DNA of 64,000 nt from an uncultured Ignavibacteria bacterium. Its GTDB lineage: Bacteria > Bacteroidota > Ignavibacteria > Tepidaquicellales > OLB5. The stretch spans positions 124,001-188,000 of the forward strand of contig CALMYL010000023.1 in assembly GCA_937873695.1 (NCBI GenBank), in the 5' to 3' direction. The notes beneath the pieces were generated by a model. It saw only the letters and a program-made list of their open reading frames with translations, ran no database searches and was not told where the DNA came from. Each line of letters starts with the position of its first letter. Position 1 is the first letter of the stretch. Position numbers and translations under genes: made by a program. Shown piece after piece: positions 57,298-64,000 of the stretch.

Positions 57298-58921
57298 TTT
57301 GTATTAGATTTAATTCTTTTTTAAATAAAGTGTATCTATTTTTCAAAAAAGAGGAATAGTTAGATTTGAAATTTTTGTTAATACTATTGTATCTATTTAT
57401 GAATTTGTTTTCGAATTTTTCTAATTCCTTTATGTCTTTAAAGGGAAGCAATTGTGACTTAAAAAAATATTGTTCTGATTTGTAATTTTTAATAGATTTG
57501 CGTTTTTCCTTAAGCCAAACACTTGGTAGTTTATTACCTTTTGAGCCATTCAACGATTTTGATAAATAGACAACATTCAATAAACAATTTATATCTTTGT
57601 TCAAATATTTATTCTTTTTGTATAAATCAAACGGATAGAAATGGTCATCTTCTTTTTTTGATTTCTTCTGATCACTTTCATGTTTGTAAATTGTTTCATT
57701 ATTTATCCACTTTGGGCTTCTCAACCACATCATCAATTTAATTGAATTTTTAAGAGCAGATTTTCCCGTATGAATGTTTACATTAGATAATTCATTATAG
57801 GTAACTGTATGCTTTGGAAGATTTAAAGGGGTTCCCTTTGTAGCTAATAATTTCAATTTGTAAGGATCCCTGCTAATATTATAATTGTAGTCTTTACCGA
57901 TGTATCTGCTACCGACAGAAGATCGCCAAAATAATTTTTTTAATTCTTTTAATCTTTTGTCTAATGCTTTATTTTTTTGATAGTAGAAGAATACAGCTAA
58001 CATTGTTATAAGTGTTTGCGAAGGTAATTCGTTCAAATTTTTTATCTGAATTTCTTTCTTAAGGAAGGAAATTGAACTACATATCGAATCAATACAATTT
58101 TTCAGAATAGTTTCATATTTGTTCGTACTTTTTTCATTTCTAATTATTTCAGCAATCTTTTTTAAGTTCTTTACTGAAACATCTACATTATTTGATTTAA
58201 ACACCTTTTTGTTTTCTAGTTGAATTATTATGCCCATTAGGTGAATGTAGTTTATATTCGGGACTTTAGAACTTAATAGGTCTTTATTCTGTGTTCTCCA
58301 AATCCTTAATGTCTTACCAAGATTTGATTTCTTATTCCAAGTTTCTGAGAGAAAAATAAAATCAGTTGATATCTTTGTGCCCGATTGATTTATTTTTTCA
58401 AAAATATTCACTGCATTTTCATACTTATTCTCTTTTATTATGATTAATGGAAATTTATATCTACTTAGTTTTTGCTTAAATAGCTTGAAATTAAACTCAG
58501 AATTGTGCTCTTTGGAGTATTGCAGTTCTGGATTAATACTCTTCTTAAAATAAAATCTTTCAAATTCTATTGGCTTTATCGATTTACAAATTGATTCAAA
58601 TTCATTTTTAACCTTCAAGAAGTTTTGCTGAGAACACAAATAACTAATGGTTGATAGTCTTTGTTGTCCATCAATAATCAAATATTGCGATTTTCTTTTA
58701 GTCGAATAGAATATAGATCGTGCTTCTATATTCTGCCTATTTTTCCAAATTATAAAGCTACCGATTGGATAATAGTTTATCAAACTCTTAAATAAGTCTC
58801 GTATTTGTCGAATTTGCCAAACATAATCTCTTTGAAACTCAGGTACTGCGAGATTATTTCGTTCAATAAAACTTAAAAGTTGTTGAATATTTAAAGACTT
58901 AATAGTCAGTGTTTTATTCAT
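57287..58921 (-). CDS. DUF262 domain protein with DUF1524-like HNH C-terminus, probable defence nuclease
   Basis: 544 residues. The N-terminal DUF262 domain shows VPEFQRDYVW (26-35), PIGSFIIW (52-59), IIDGQQRLST (82-91) and FEKINQSGT (174-182). The C-terminal part has DDHFYPFDL (425-433), N449 and GNKLPSVWL (462-470), which resembles the HNH core of DUF1524, with a conserved N in between. This combination is that of GmrSD-type modification-dependent nucleases and related anti-phage proteins. The gene is visibly more AT-rich than its neighbours and Lys/Asn-rich, suggesting horizontal transfer. It stands alone, without methylase. Confidence 0.8.
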   Translation of the reverse strand: MNKTLTIKSLNIQQLLSFIERNNLAVPEFQRDYVWQIRQIRDLFKSLINYYPIGSFIIWKNRQNIEARSIFYSTKRKSQYLIIDGQQRLSTISYLCSQQNFLKVKNEFESICKSIKPIEFERFYFKKSINPELQYSKEHNSEFNFKLFKQKLSRYKFPLIIIKENKYENAVNIFEKINQSGTKISTDFIFLSETWNKKSNLGKTLRIWRTQNKDLLSSKVPNINYIHLMGIIIQLENKKVFKSNNVDVSVKNLKKIAEIIRNEKSTNKYETILKNCIDSICSSISFLKKEIQIKNLNELPSQTLITMLAVFFYYQKNKALDKRLKELKKLFWRSSVGSRYIGKDYNYNISRDPYKLKLLATKGTPLNLPKHTVTYNELSNVNIHTGKSALKNSIKLMMWLRSPKWINNETIYKHESDQKKSKKEDDHFYPFDLYKKNKYLNKDINCLLNVVYLSKSLNGSKGNKLPSVWLKEKRKSIKNYKSEQYFFKSQLLPFKDIKELEKFENKFINRYNSINKNFKSNYSSFLKNRYTLFKKELNLIQNGN

Positions 58922-58932
58922 TTATTAATCAT

Positions 58933-58960
58933 TAAAAACCCGCAGTTATTCACTGTGGGT
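58933..58960 (-). terminator. rho-independent terminator of the serine palmitoyltransferase-like gene
   Basis: Leftward: stem ACCCACAG/CTGCGGGT (one G-T pair), 7-nt loop, then TTTTT. It lies only 12 bp before the DUF262 start, so it may also limit that gene. Confidence 0.6.
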
Positions 58961-58993
58961 TAAATTAATTATTGTTCAGTTCTATTCAATAAA

Positions 58994-60190
58994 CTATTTT
59001 ATTAATTCAAGCTCTCTGCCAATTTCGCCAAACAGTTCCAGCATTCTGTCAAGATGTTCTTTTTCATGTGAAGCCATATATGATGTGCGCAGCATAGAAA
59101 GATTCGGCGGCACGCCCGGCGGCACAAATGCGTTGGTGAAAACTCCGGCATCGAATAGTTTTCTCCAGAATATCAGCGTCTTCTGGAAATCACCCAGTAT
59201 AACCGGAACAATGCCGGTCACACCTTCAATAATAGTATAACCCTGTGCCTTCAGCCCGGCGCGCATATAATCAGCGTTAGCGATAAGCCTGTTAATCCTT
59301 TCGGGTTCAGCTTCAAGGATCTCTAGGGCAGCCATAGCTGCAGCTACGCTTGCCGGTGTTGGTGAAGCGCTGAATATCAGCGCAGGCGCGTGATGCTTAA
59401 TGTAATTCAGTACTCGTTCTGAACCAGCAACAAATCCGCCCAGCGAAGCGAACGTTTTTGAAAATGTGCCCATTGTCATATCAACTTTGTCCATCAATCC
59501 GTAATGAGAGCCTGTGCCTCTTCCGCCAACTCCAATTACACCTACTGAATGCGCGTCATCTATTAAAAGCCTTGCGCCAAATTTTTGGGCAAGCTCTACC
59601 ATTCTTGGCAGGTGAACAATTTCTCCTGTGGTGGAAAATACTCCGTCTGAAACGATAAGTATGCCTCTGTCTTTCGGTATCTTGTTCAGTACCGCTTCGA
59701 GGTCATCCATATCGTTATGTTTGTAACGTTTGAACTCCGCAAAAGCGCCTTTTGCCATAAGGTCAGCGGCTACTATACAAGCATGGTTATCTTTATCTGA
59801 AACTACGTATTCACCTTTTTGCACAATTGTGGGGATTATACCCTGTGCCGTCTGGTAACCCGTTGAAAAAAGCAATACGGCTTCAGTTCCGAAGAATTTA
59901 GCCATTCTTTTTTCGAGTTCAATGTGCAGGTCTAAAGTACCTGTTAAATATCTGGAGCCGCTGCAGCCTGTGCCGTATTTTTCAACTGCTTTTATTGCAG
60001 CTTCTTTTACCTTTGGGTGAGCTGTTAAGCCAAGGTAATTATTTGAACCGGCCATGATCATCTTTTTGCCTTCTATCTGAACAACAGGACCCTCATTTTC
60101 TTCAATTGGTCTGAAATAGGGATATAGCCCTGATTTCTTAACCTCATCAGCTCTTGTAAAATCAAAACACTTTTGAAATAGATCAGCCAC
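58994..60190 (-). CDS. serine palmitoyltransferase-like alpha-oxoamine synthase
   Basis: 398 residues of PLP fold type I, alpha-oxoamine synthase family. The PLP lysine is Lys245 in [11 protein letters not shown], the stacking His136 in DKDNHACIV, and [10 protein letters not shown] (211-220) holds the Asp and His. [19 protein letters not shown] at the N-terminus and the C-terminal [15 protein letters not shown] fit bacterial serine palmitoyltransferase better than AONS or KBL. It would join serine and an acyl-CoA or acyl-ACP to give 3-ketosphinganine for sphingolipids. It may equally be a glycine C-acetyltransferase. Tandem 18-bp repeats lie just upstream of the start. Confidence 0.75.
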   Translation of the reverse strand: MADLFQKCFDFTRADEVKKSGLYPYFRPIEENEGPVVQIEGKKMIMAGSNNYLGLTAHPKVKEAAIKAVEKYGTGCSGSRYLTGTLDLHIELEKRMAKFFGTEAVLLFSTGYQTAQGIIPTIVQKGEYVVSDKDNHACIVAADLMAKGAFAEFKRYKHNDMDDLEAVLNKIPKDRGILIVSDGVFSTTGEIVHLPRMVELAQKFGARLLIDDAHSVGVIGVGGRGTGSHYGLMDKVDMTMGTFSKTFASLGGFVAGSERVLNYIKHHAPALIFSASPTPASVAAAMAALEILEAEPERINRLIANADYMRAGLKAQGYTIIEGVTGIVPVILGDFQKTLIFWRKLFDAGVFTNAFVPPGVPPNLSMLRTSYMASHEKEHLDRMLELFGEIGRELELIK

Positions 60191-60224
60191 TTAAAAATGC
60201 TCCTTTTTTGGCATAGGAAATGCC

Positions 60225-60276
60225 TGATAAATTGAAATAACGTAATAAATTGAAATTACGTAATTAATTGAATATG
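60225..60276. repeat. three 18-bp tandem units upstream of the SPT-like gene
   Basis: TGATAAATTGAAATAACG at 60225, TAATAAATTGAAATTACG at 60243 and a diverged third unit at 60261. Lies 35-86 bp before the start on the minus strand, so could bind a regulator. Confidence 0.65.
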
Positions 60277-60336
60277 TTTGAATACTAATTTACTTTATTT
60301 ATGAAATTATAACAAGGAAAAACACTTTTTTGGTAA

Positions 60337-61020
60337 ATGACGCAATTGTATTATAAGCGAAATCTTCCTCATTACCAGCCGGATAATGCAATTTATTTCA
60401 TTACATTCAGACTGGCATTTTCATTGCCTAAAAGCGTAATTCTCAGCTTAAAAGAGGAATATGATCATTTCATAAAAAGTACAAAGTTAATTAAGAATAT
60501 TTCTGAAAGAAATAACCTCATATACAAAAGAAGAAAACAGTATTTTGGAAAATTTGACAAGCTTCTGGATGGTTCCGAAAGCGGAGTTTTATGGCTTAAA
60601 AATAATGATGTTGCAAAAATCGTTTATGACAGCATAATGTTCAGAGATAAAAAAGTGTATGACTTGCATTGTTTTTGTATAATGCCAAACCATGTTCATA
60701 TGGTATTTGAAATTGGAGATGAAAATGTAGGTCGAATCGCTGATTCGACACCCCGAAACGGCGTTTCGGGTTACAGGGTAACAAAAATACTGCAGGATCT
60801 GAAAAAGTATACTGCTAAAGAATCAAATAAAATATTGAACAGAAGCGGGCAATTTTGGCACAATGAAAGCTATGATCATGTAATAAGAAATAGTATTGAA
60901 TTCGGGAATATTGTGAATTATGTTATCCAAAATCCGGTCAAGGCGGGATTGGTTGACAACTACAAAAAATGGAAGTGGACTTACGTTGCGGATTCCGTAA
61001 AGGGATTAATTATAAATTAA
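60337..61020 (+). mobile_element. REP-associated tyrosine transposase (RAYT)
   Basis: 227 residues of the Y1 family. The HUH motif is His119-Val-His121 in MPNHVHMVFE, preceded by the characteristic FCIMPNH; the catalytic Tyr195 is in NIVNYVIQNPVKAGLV and FWHNESYDHVIR lies upstream. RAYTs act on REP hairpins with a GTAG foot. Residues 132-145 (GRIADSTPRNGVSG) are encoded by two adjacent 19-nt hairpins inside the gene. The ends of the gene carry no IS-like inverted repeats, consistent with RAYTs being non-mobile domesticated genes. It separates the SPT-like gene from the epimerase. Confidence 0.9.
60727..60770. repeat. GTAG plus two REP-like hairpins inside the RAYT reading frame
   Basis: GTAG (60727-60730) is followed by GTCGAATC-GCT-GATTCGAC (60731-60749), two bases, and CCCGAAAC-GGC-GTTTCGGG (60752-60770). 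Both hairpins have 8-bp perfect arms and 3-nt loops, and the reading frame continues through them. Confidence 0.85.
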
Positions 61021-61039
61021 AGATACTGGATAATTTTTT

Positions 61040-62026
61040 ATGGCTAAAGTTTTTGTAACAGGCGGTACGGGATTCATAGGCTCACATTTGATAGATGAGC
61101 TGATAAAGAAAAATTATGAAGTTAAGGCGCTTATCAGGAAGAACAGCAGTACAAAATGGCTGAAAGATAAACCCGTTGAGTACATTGAAGGCGATCTGTT
61201 TACCGATGAGGTGCTGAAAAAAGCGCTGAGTGATGTGGATTATGTTTATCATGTCGGGGGAGTTACGTTCGCCAAGAAAAAAGAAGAGTTCTACCGCGGA
61301 AATGTTGACGCCACAAAAAGTCTGCTGGAAGCGTGTTATAAATATAACCCCGGAATAAAAAAATTTGTGCATGTAAGCTCACAGGCGGCTGTAGGTCCCT
61401 CGTTTGACGGCAAGCCGATAGATGAAACCCGTGATTATTTTCCGTTAACAACCTACGGCAGGTCAAAGGTTGAAGCTGAAAAAGTTGTTATGGGGTTTTT
61501 TGATAAATTCAATTGTACAATTGTAAGGCCGCCTGCCGTTTACGGTCCCAGAGATTATGCCATTTATGAATATTTCAAATCAATGAGCCGCGGCCTGCAG
61601 CCTATGATAGGCTTTGATAACAAGCTTGTCAGTCTTATTCACGGTGTTGATCTTGTCAGGGGATTCATATTGGCGGGTGAAAATGACATATCTTCATCAA
61701 GTATTTATTTCATTTCATCTGAACTGTATTACAATTGGCGTGATGTTGGCGAGATTACCAAAAAGCTGCTCGGGCGAAAAACGGTGAAACTTACAATACC
61801 GCATTTTGCCGTGAAAACAACAGCGTTCTTTTCTCAGGTGTTTGGCTTTTTTTCGCCCAAGCCTGTTGTGCTGAATATAGAAAAATCACGTGAGCTTACA
61901 CAAAGGTACTGGATATGCTCGATAGAAAAAGCAAAGCGGGAGCTTGGCTTTAAGGAATCATTCACACTTGAAGAAGGATTTAAAGATACTATTGAGTGGT
62001 ACAGAAAAGAAGGCTGGCTAAAATAA
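61040..62026 (+). CDS. NAD(P)-dependent epimerase/dehydratase family protein
   Basis: 328 residues, extended SDR type. The Rossmann motif is TGGTGFIGSHL (8-18), the catalytic Tyr is in TTYGRSKVEAEK (Tyr-x-x-x-Lys, near residue 140), and the Ser lies in HVSSQAAVG. The C-terminal region is long and hydrophobic in part (AVKTTAFFSQVFGFFSP). Sequence style and the nearby SPT-like gene raise the possibility of a 3-ketosphinganine/ceramide reductase (CerR-like) role, although a nucleotide-sugar epimerase is equally allowed. It follows the RAYT gene with a 19-bp gap, so may be read through. Confidence 0.8.
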   Translation: MAKVFVTGGTGFIGSHLIDELIKKNYEVKALIRKNSSTKWLKDKPVEYIEGDLFTDEVLKKALSDVDYVYHVGGVTFAKKKEEFYRGNVDATKSLLEACYKYNPGIKKFVHVSSQAAVGPSFDGKPIDETRDYFPLTTYGRSKVEAEKVVMGFFDKFNCTIVRPPAVYGPRDYAIYEYFKSMSRGLQPMIGFDNKLVSLIHGVDLVRGFILAGENDISSSSIYFISSELYYNWRDVGEITKKLLGRKTVKLTIPHFAVKTTAFFSQVFGFFSPKPVVLNIEKSRELTQRYWICSIEKAKRELGFKESFTLEEGFKDTIEWYRKEGWLK

Positions 62027-62203
62027 ATTCGAATTAACTGTTCATAGACAATAAAGTGATTTATAGAGCGAATATCGCCAAAGAAGTTTACGCTCCTAAC
62101 GGTCGTTAGTCATTATTGCGGTATTGGTATAAAATATTATTATACATGCACTTAAGCCGTAAGATTATTTATTGAAATAACCCTACTATACAGCCTTTTC
62201 AAT

Positions 62204-62234
62204 TGACTAAAAAGCAATTTTTAGCTATTTTTGT
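62204..62234 (+). promoter_or_regulatory. Bacteroidota-type promoter of rplY
   Basis: TTG at 62204-62206 (TTGAC), 20-bp spacer, TATTTTTG at 62227-62234. Complete consensus, 46 bp before the L25 start. The rest of the 62027-62279 gap shows no gene. Confidence 0.75.
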
Positions 62235-62279
62235 GGTTTGTAACAATTCCGCTAAACAATTTAATAAAAAGGTTATACA

Positions 62280-62933
62280 ATGGCTATAGTGAATTTATCT
62301 GCTCAGAAAAGAGAAGATCTGGGTAACTCAACTACTAAAACAGCAAGGAAAAAAGGGTTCATACCCGGTGTATTTTATTACAAGAATTCACCTGCAGTTG
62401 CGATAAGCGTAAAAGATACCGCTCTAAATCCTTTCGTTTATACTTCAGAAGTAAGCATAATCAATCTTCAGATAGAAGGTATTGATAAAGCTGAAAACTG
62501 TATCTTAAAAGATATCCAGTTCGATCCCGTGAGCGATAAACCCATACATTTTGATCTATTGGGTATATCAGAGAACGAGACAATCAAAGTTGAAGTCCCG
62601 ATAAAGCTTGTTGGTGCGCCCATTGGTGTAAGAGATGGCGGAGTTATACAGCATGTGCTTCACTCACTTGAAGTTGAGTGTCTGCCTAAGTTCATTCCGG
62701 CTCACATTGATGTGGAAATTGCTTCGCTTGCAATAGGCGACGCTATCCATATCGGCGATCTTAAGATCGAAAATGTTGAAATTCACGGAACGCCTACGGC
62801 AACAATAGTTGCGGTAGTACCGCCGGCAGTTGAAAAAGTTGAAGGCACACCTGCAGAAGGTGAAACTGCTGCTGCTGAACCTGAAGTTATCGCTAAAGGC
62901 AAGAAAGACGAAGAAGAAGAAGACAAGAAGTAA
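62280..62933 (+). CDS. rplY: 50S ribosomal protein L25 (Ctc form)
   Basis: 217 residues. The N-terminal L25 domain (about 1-95) has KREDLGNSTTKTARKKGFIPGVFYY, and the C-terminal CTC extension (about 100-190) follows (VEVPIKLVGAPIGVRDGG; HSLEVECLPKFIPAHI). L25 binds 5S rRNA. The last 25 residues are highly acidic and Lys-rich (KGKKDEEEEDKK). It is followed by pth, the classic neighbour, here 101 bp away. Confidence 0.95.
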   Translation: MAIVNLSAQKREDLGNSTTKTARKKGFIPGVFYYKNSPAVAISVKDTALNPFVYTSEVSIINLQIEGIDKAENCILKDIQFDPVSDKPIHFDLLGISENETIKVEVPIKLVGAPIGVRDGGVIQHVLHSLEVECLPKFIPAHIDVEIASLAIGDAIHIGDLKIENVEIHGTPTATIVAVVPPAVEKVEGTPAEGETAAAEPEVIAKGKKDEEEEDKK

Positions 62934-63034
62934 TTCAGCAATGTGTAATGTGCAATTAGTAATGAATAATTATCTTGTTAAAGATATGTTTATATATAAT
63001 TGTTAATTGTTCATTGAAAATTGTTAATTGAAAA

Positions 63035-63727
63035 TTGTATTTAATAGTTGGATTAGGAAACCCGGGAGCAAAGTATCACAATACTAGGCACAATGCCGGG
63101 TTTTTTGTTATTGATAAGTTAGCGGAGTTCTTTAAAATAGAATCATTTGAGTTTGAAAACAATTACCTTTACGCTGTAACAGATCATAAAGATGCACAAG
63201 GAAATACTTACCAGGTGGTTTTGATGAAACCCCTCACATATATGAACCTGAGCGGTAAGGCCGTGAAAGAATTTTACGAAAAGTATGAAGTTTCGAAAGA
63301 AAATATCCTTATTATTTATGATGATGTTAATATTGAGCTTGGCGTATTAAGGATGCGGCCAGACGGCACTGATGGCGGGCAGAACGGAATAAGATCCGTG
63401 ATGTATGAAATGGAAACAGAAGCAATTCCCAGGCTTCGATTTGGTATAAAGTCTGGCAGTGAGTTTGATAAACGCAGAAGCGAAGAGGGATTTTCTCTGG
63501 CAGATTATGTGCTTTCTGAGTTTGAAGAAGAAGAATACGATCTGCTGGAACTATCGGTTGAGGCAGCAAAGGATGCAGCACTGAGTTTTATTGAAGCCGG
63601 AATTGCCGGCACAATGAACAGGTTTAACGGAAGCGTTAAAGAACTTAAGAGCAGAACATCAGGAAACAGGGATAATCCGCACCGGGAATACCCCGGCGCT
63701 GAAAACCCCGCTGCAGATATTGAATGA
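63035..63727 (+). CDS. pth: peptidyl-tRNA hydrolase
   Basis: 230 residues. Start TTG 63035 gives MYLIVGLGNPGAKYHNTRHN with Asn9 and catalytic His19 in place; MNLSGKAVKEFYEKY and the Asp in IYDDVNIELG (about residue 96) complete the active site. It removes peptides from stalled peptidyl-tRNA. The family normally ends near residue 190; here a charged tail (SRTSGNRDNPHREYPGAEN) of about 35 residues follows. The intergenic stretch before it is AT-rich with repeated GAAAATTGT words. Confidence 0.95.
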   Translation: MYLIVGLGNPGAKYHNTRHNAGFFVIDKLAEFFKIESFEFENNYLYAVTDHKDAQGNTYQVVLMKPLTYMNLSGKAVKEFYEKYEVSKENILIIYDDVNIELGVLRMRPDGTDGGQNGIRSVMYEMETEAIPRLRFGIKSGSEFDKRRSEEGFSLADYVLSEFEEEEYDLLELSVEAAKDAALSFIEAGIAGTMNRFNGSVKELKSRTSGNRDNPHREYPGAENPAADIE

Positions 63728-63753
63728 GTGAATAATACTAACTAAATAACTAT

Positions 63754-64000
63754 ATGAAGAAAAACATAATACTAAGTACTTTGTTATTTCTGTTAAGTTC
63801 GGTCACCGCTTTTGCAAGCGAAGCCGATCTTAAAATACCGGAACTAAGCGCAGACCAGAACAATATGCTGCTTATTGGTATTGCTGTATGTTTTATCGGA
63901 CTCCTGTTCGGAATAATGCAGTTCATGAAGGTAAAAAAATTAAAGGCGCACCAGAGCATGCTTGATGTTGCCCAGATAATTTACGAAACATGTAAAACAT
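63754..64000 (+). CDS. hppA: N-terminus of a probable membrane pyrophosphatase (HppA-like)
   Basis: Starts at ATG 63754 and runs off the right edge (82 residues seen). After a signal-like first helix (SEADLKIPELSADQ follows) there is a second helix (NMLLIGIAVCFIGLLFGIMQ) and the segment MKVKKLKAHQSMLDVAQIIYETCKT, which matches the start of sodium- or proton-translocating pyrophosphatases of this phylum. The pyrophosphate-binding part lies outside the window, so the call rests on the N-terminus only. Confidence 0.7.
   Translation, partial: MKKNIILSTLLFLLSSVTAFASEADLKIPELSADQNNMLLIGIAVCFIGLLFGIMQFMKVKKLKAHQSMLDVAQIIYETCKT

Noticed and set aside
60337-61020. Pseudogene status of the RAYT because of the internal hairpins
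   Set aside because: The frame stays open through both hairpins, and the HUH and Tyr motifs are intact on either side.

Overview
The window looks like a piece of chromosome from a free-living bacterium of the Bacteroidota/Chlorobiota side, most likely an Ignavibacteria-type organism. Reasons: a secreted protein ends in a type IX secretion C-terminal domain with the NYPNPFNP motif; several intergenic regions carry the Bacteroidota promoter pattern (TTG, about 20 bp, TAnnTTTG); there is a complete SUF operon, a serine palmitoyltransferase-like enzyme, an ammonium transporter and the start of a membrane pyrophosphatase-like protein. The lineage is inferred from gene style, not from a 16S rRNA. 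No rRNA, tRNA, CRISPR array or prophage is visible. One RNA gene is certain (rnpB) and one structured RNA is a candidate.

Layout. 1-7.9 kb: the N-terminal three quarters of an M1 peptidase, a secreted protein, a GH5-like glycosidase, small enzymes (GNAT, serine hydrolase with TPR, RidA, VOC) and nucleoside diphosphate kinase. 8-12.6 kb: a nitrogen block, an Lrp/AsnC regulator overlapping one glutamine synthetase gene, then an IS200-like transposase wrapped in short palindromes, then a second glutamine synthetase. 13-24.5 kb: envelope and unknown proteins, bacterioferritin, a 1011-residue repeat protein interrupted by in-frame palindromes, DUF4349, RDD, an ACP-like protein and a candidate small RNA. 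24.6-31.7 kb: sufBCDSE, a DUF59/SufT-like gene, a bacilliredoxin and an Rrf2 regulator. 32-36.5 kb: PAS histidine kinase, response regulator, outer-membrane porin and AmtB. 36.5-41.5 kb: a T9SS cargo protein, a 54-residue ribbon-helix-helix-like gene with its own promoter and operator-like sites, and two tandem paralogues of an unknown ~490-residue family (a third copy precedes sufB). 42-53.5 kb: a LolA-like protein, then a long rightward run of aspA, alr, an acidic unknown, mannose-1-phosphate guanylyltransferase, methylmalonyl-CoA epimerase, heptosyltransferase-like GT9, DUF6265, MscS and an O-antigen ligase-like protein with TPRs. 53.5-56.5 kb: a leftward cluster of a Nif3-related domain, zinc-ribbon protein, RNase HI and rnpB. 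56.8-64 kb: lipoprotein, an AT-rich DUF262 nuclease candidate, a serine palmitoyltransferase-like enzyme, a REP-associated transposase with REP-like hairpins inside its own reading frame, an epimerase, ribosomal protein L25, Pth and the pyrophosphatase N-terminus.

The most unusual property is the density of short palindromes. At least eighteen have arms of 7-11 bp (usually 8) and loops of only 3-4 nt, with mostly unrelated arm sequences. They sit between genes, at gene starts and inside reading frames, and in one dispersed repeat a different hairpin occupies the same slot in each copy. Two Y1-type transposase genes are present, and both are closely associated with such hairpins. Together they suggest an active palindrome-spreading system that also edits proteins. 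Start codons were adjusted where a promoter, signal peptide or family alignment argued against the longest frame.
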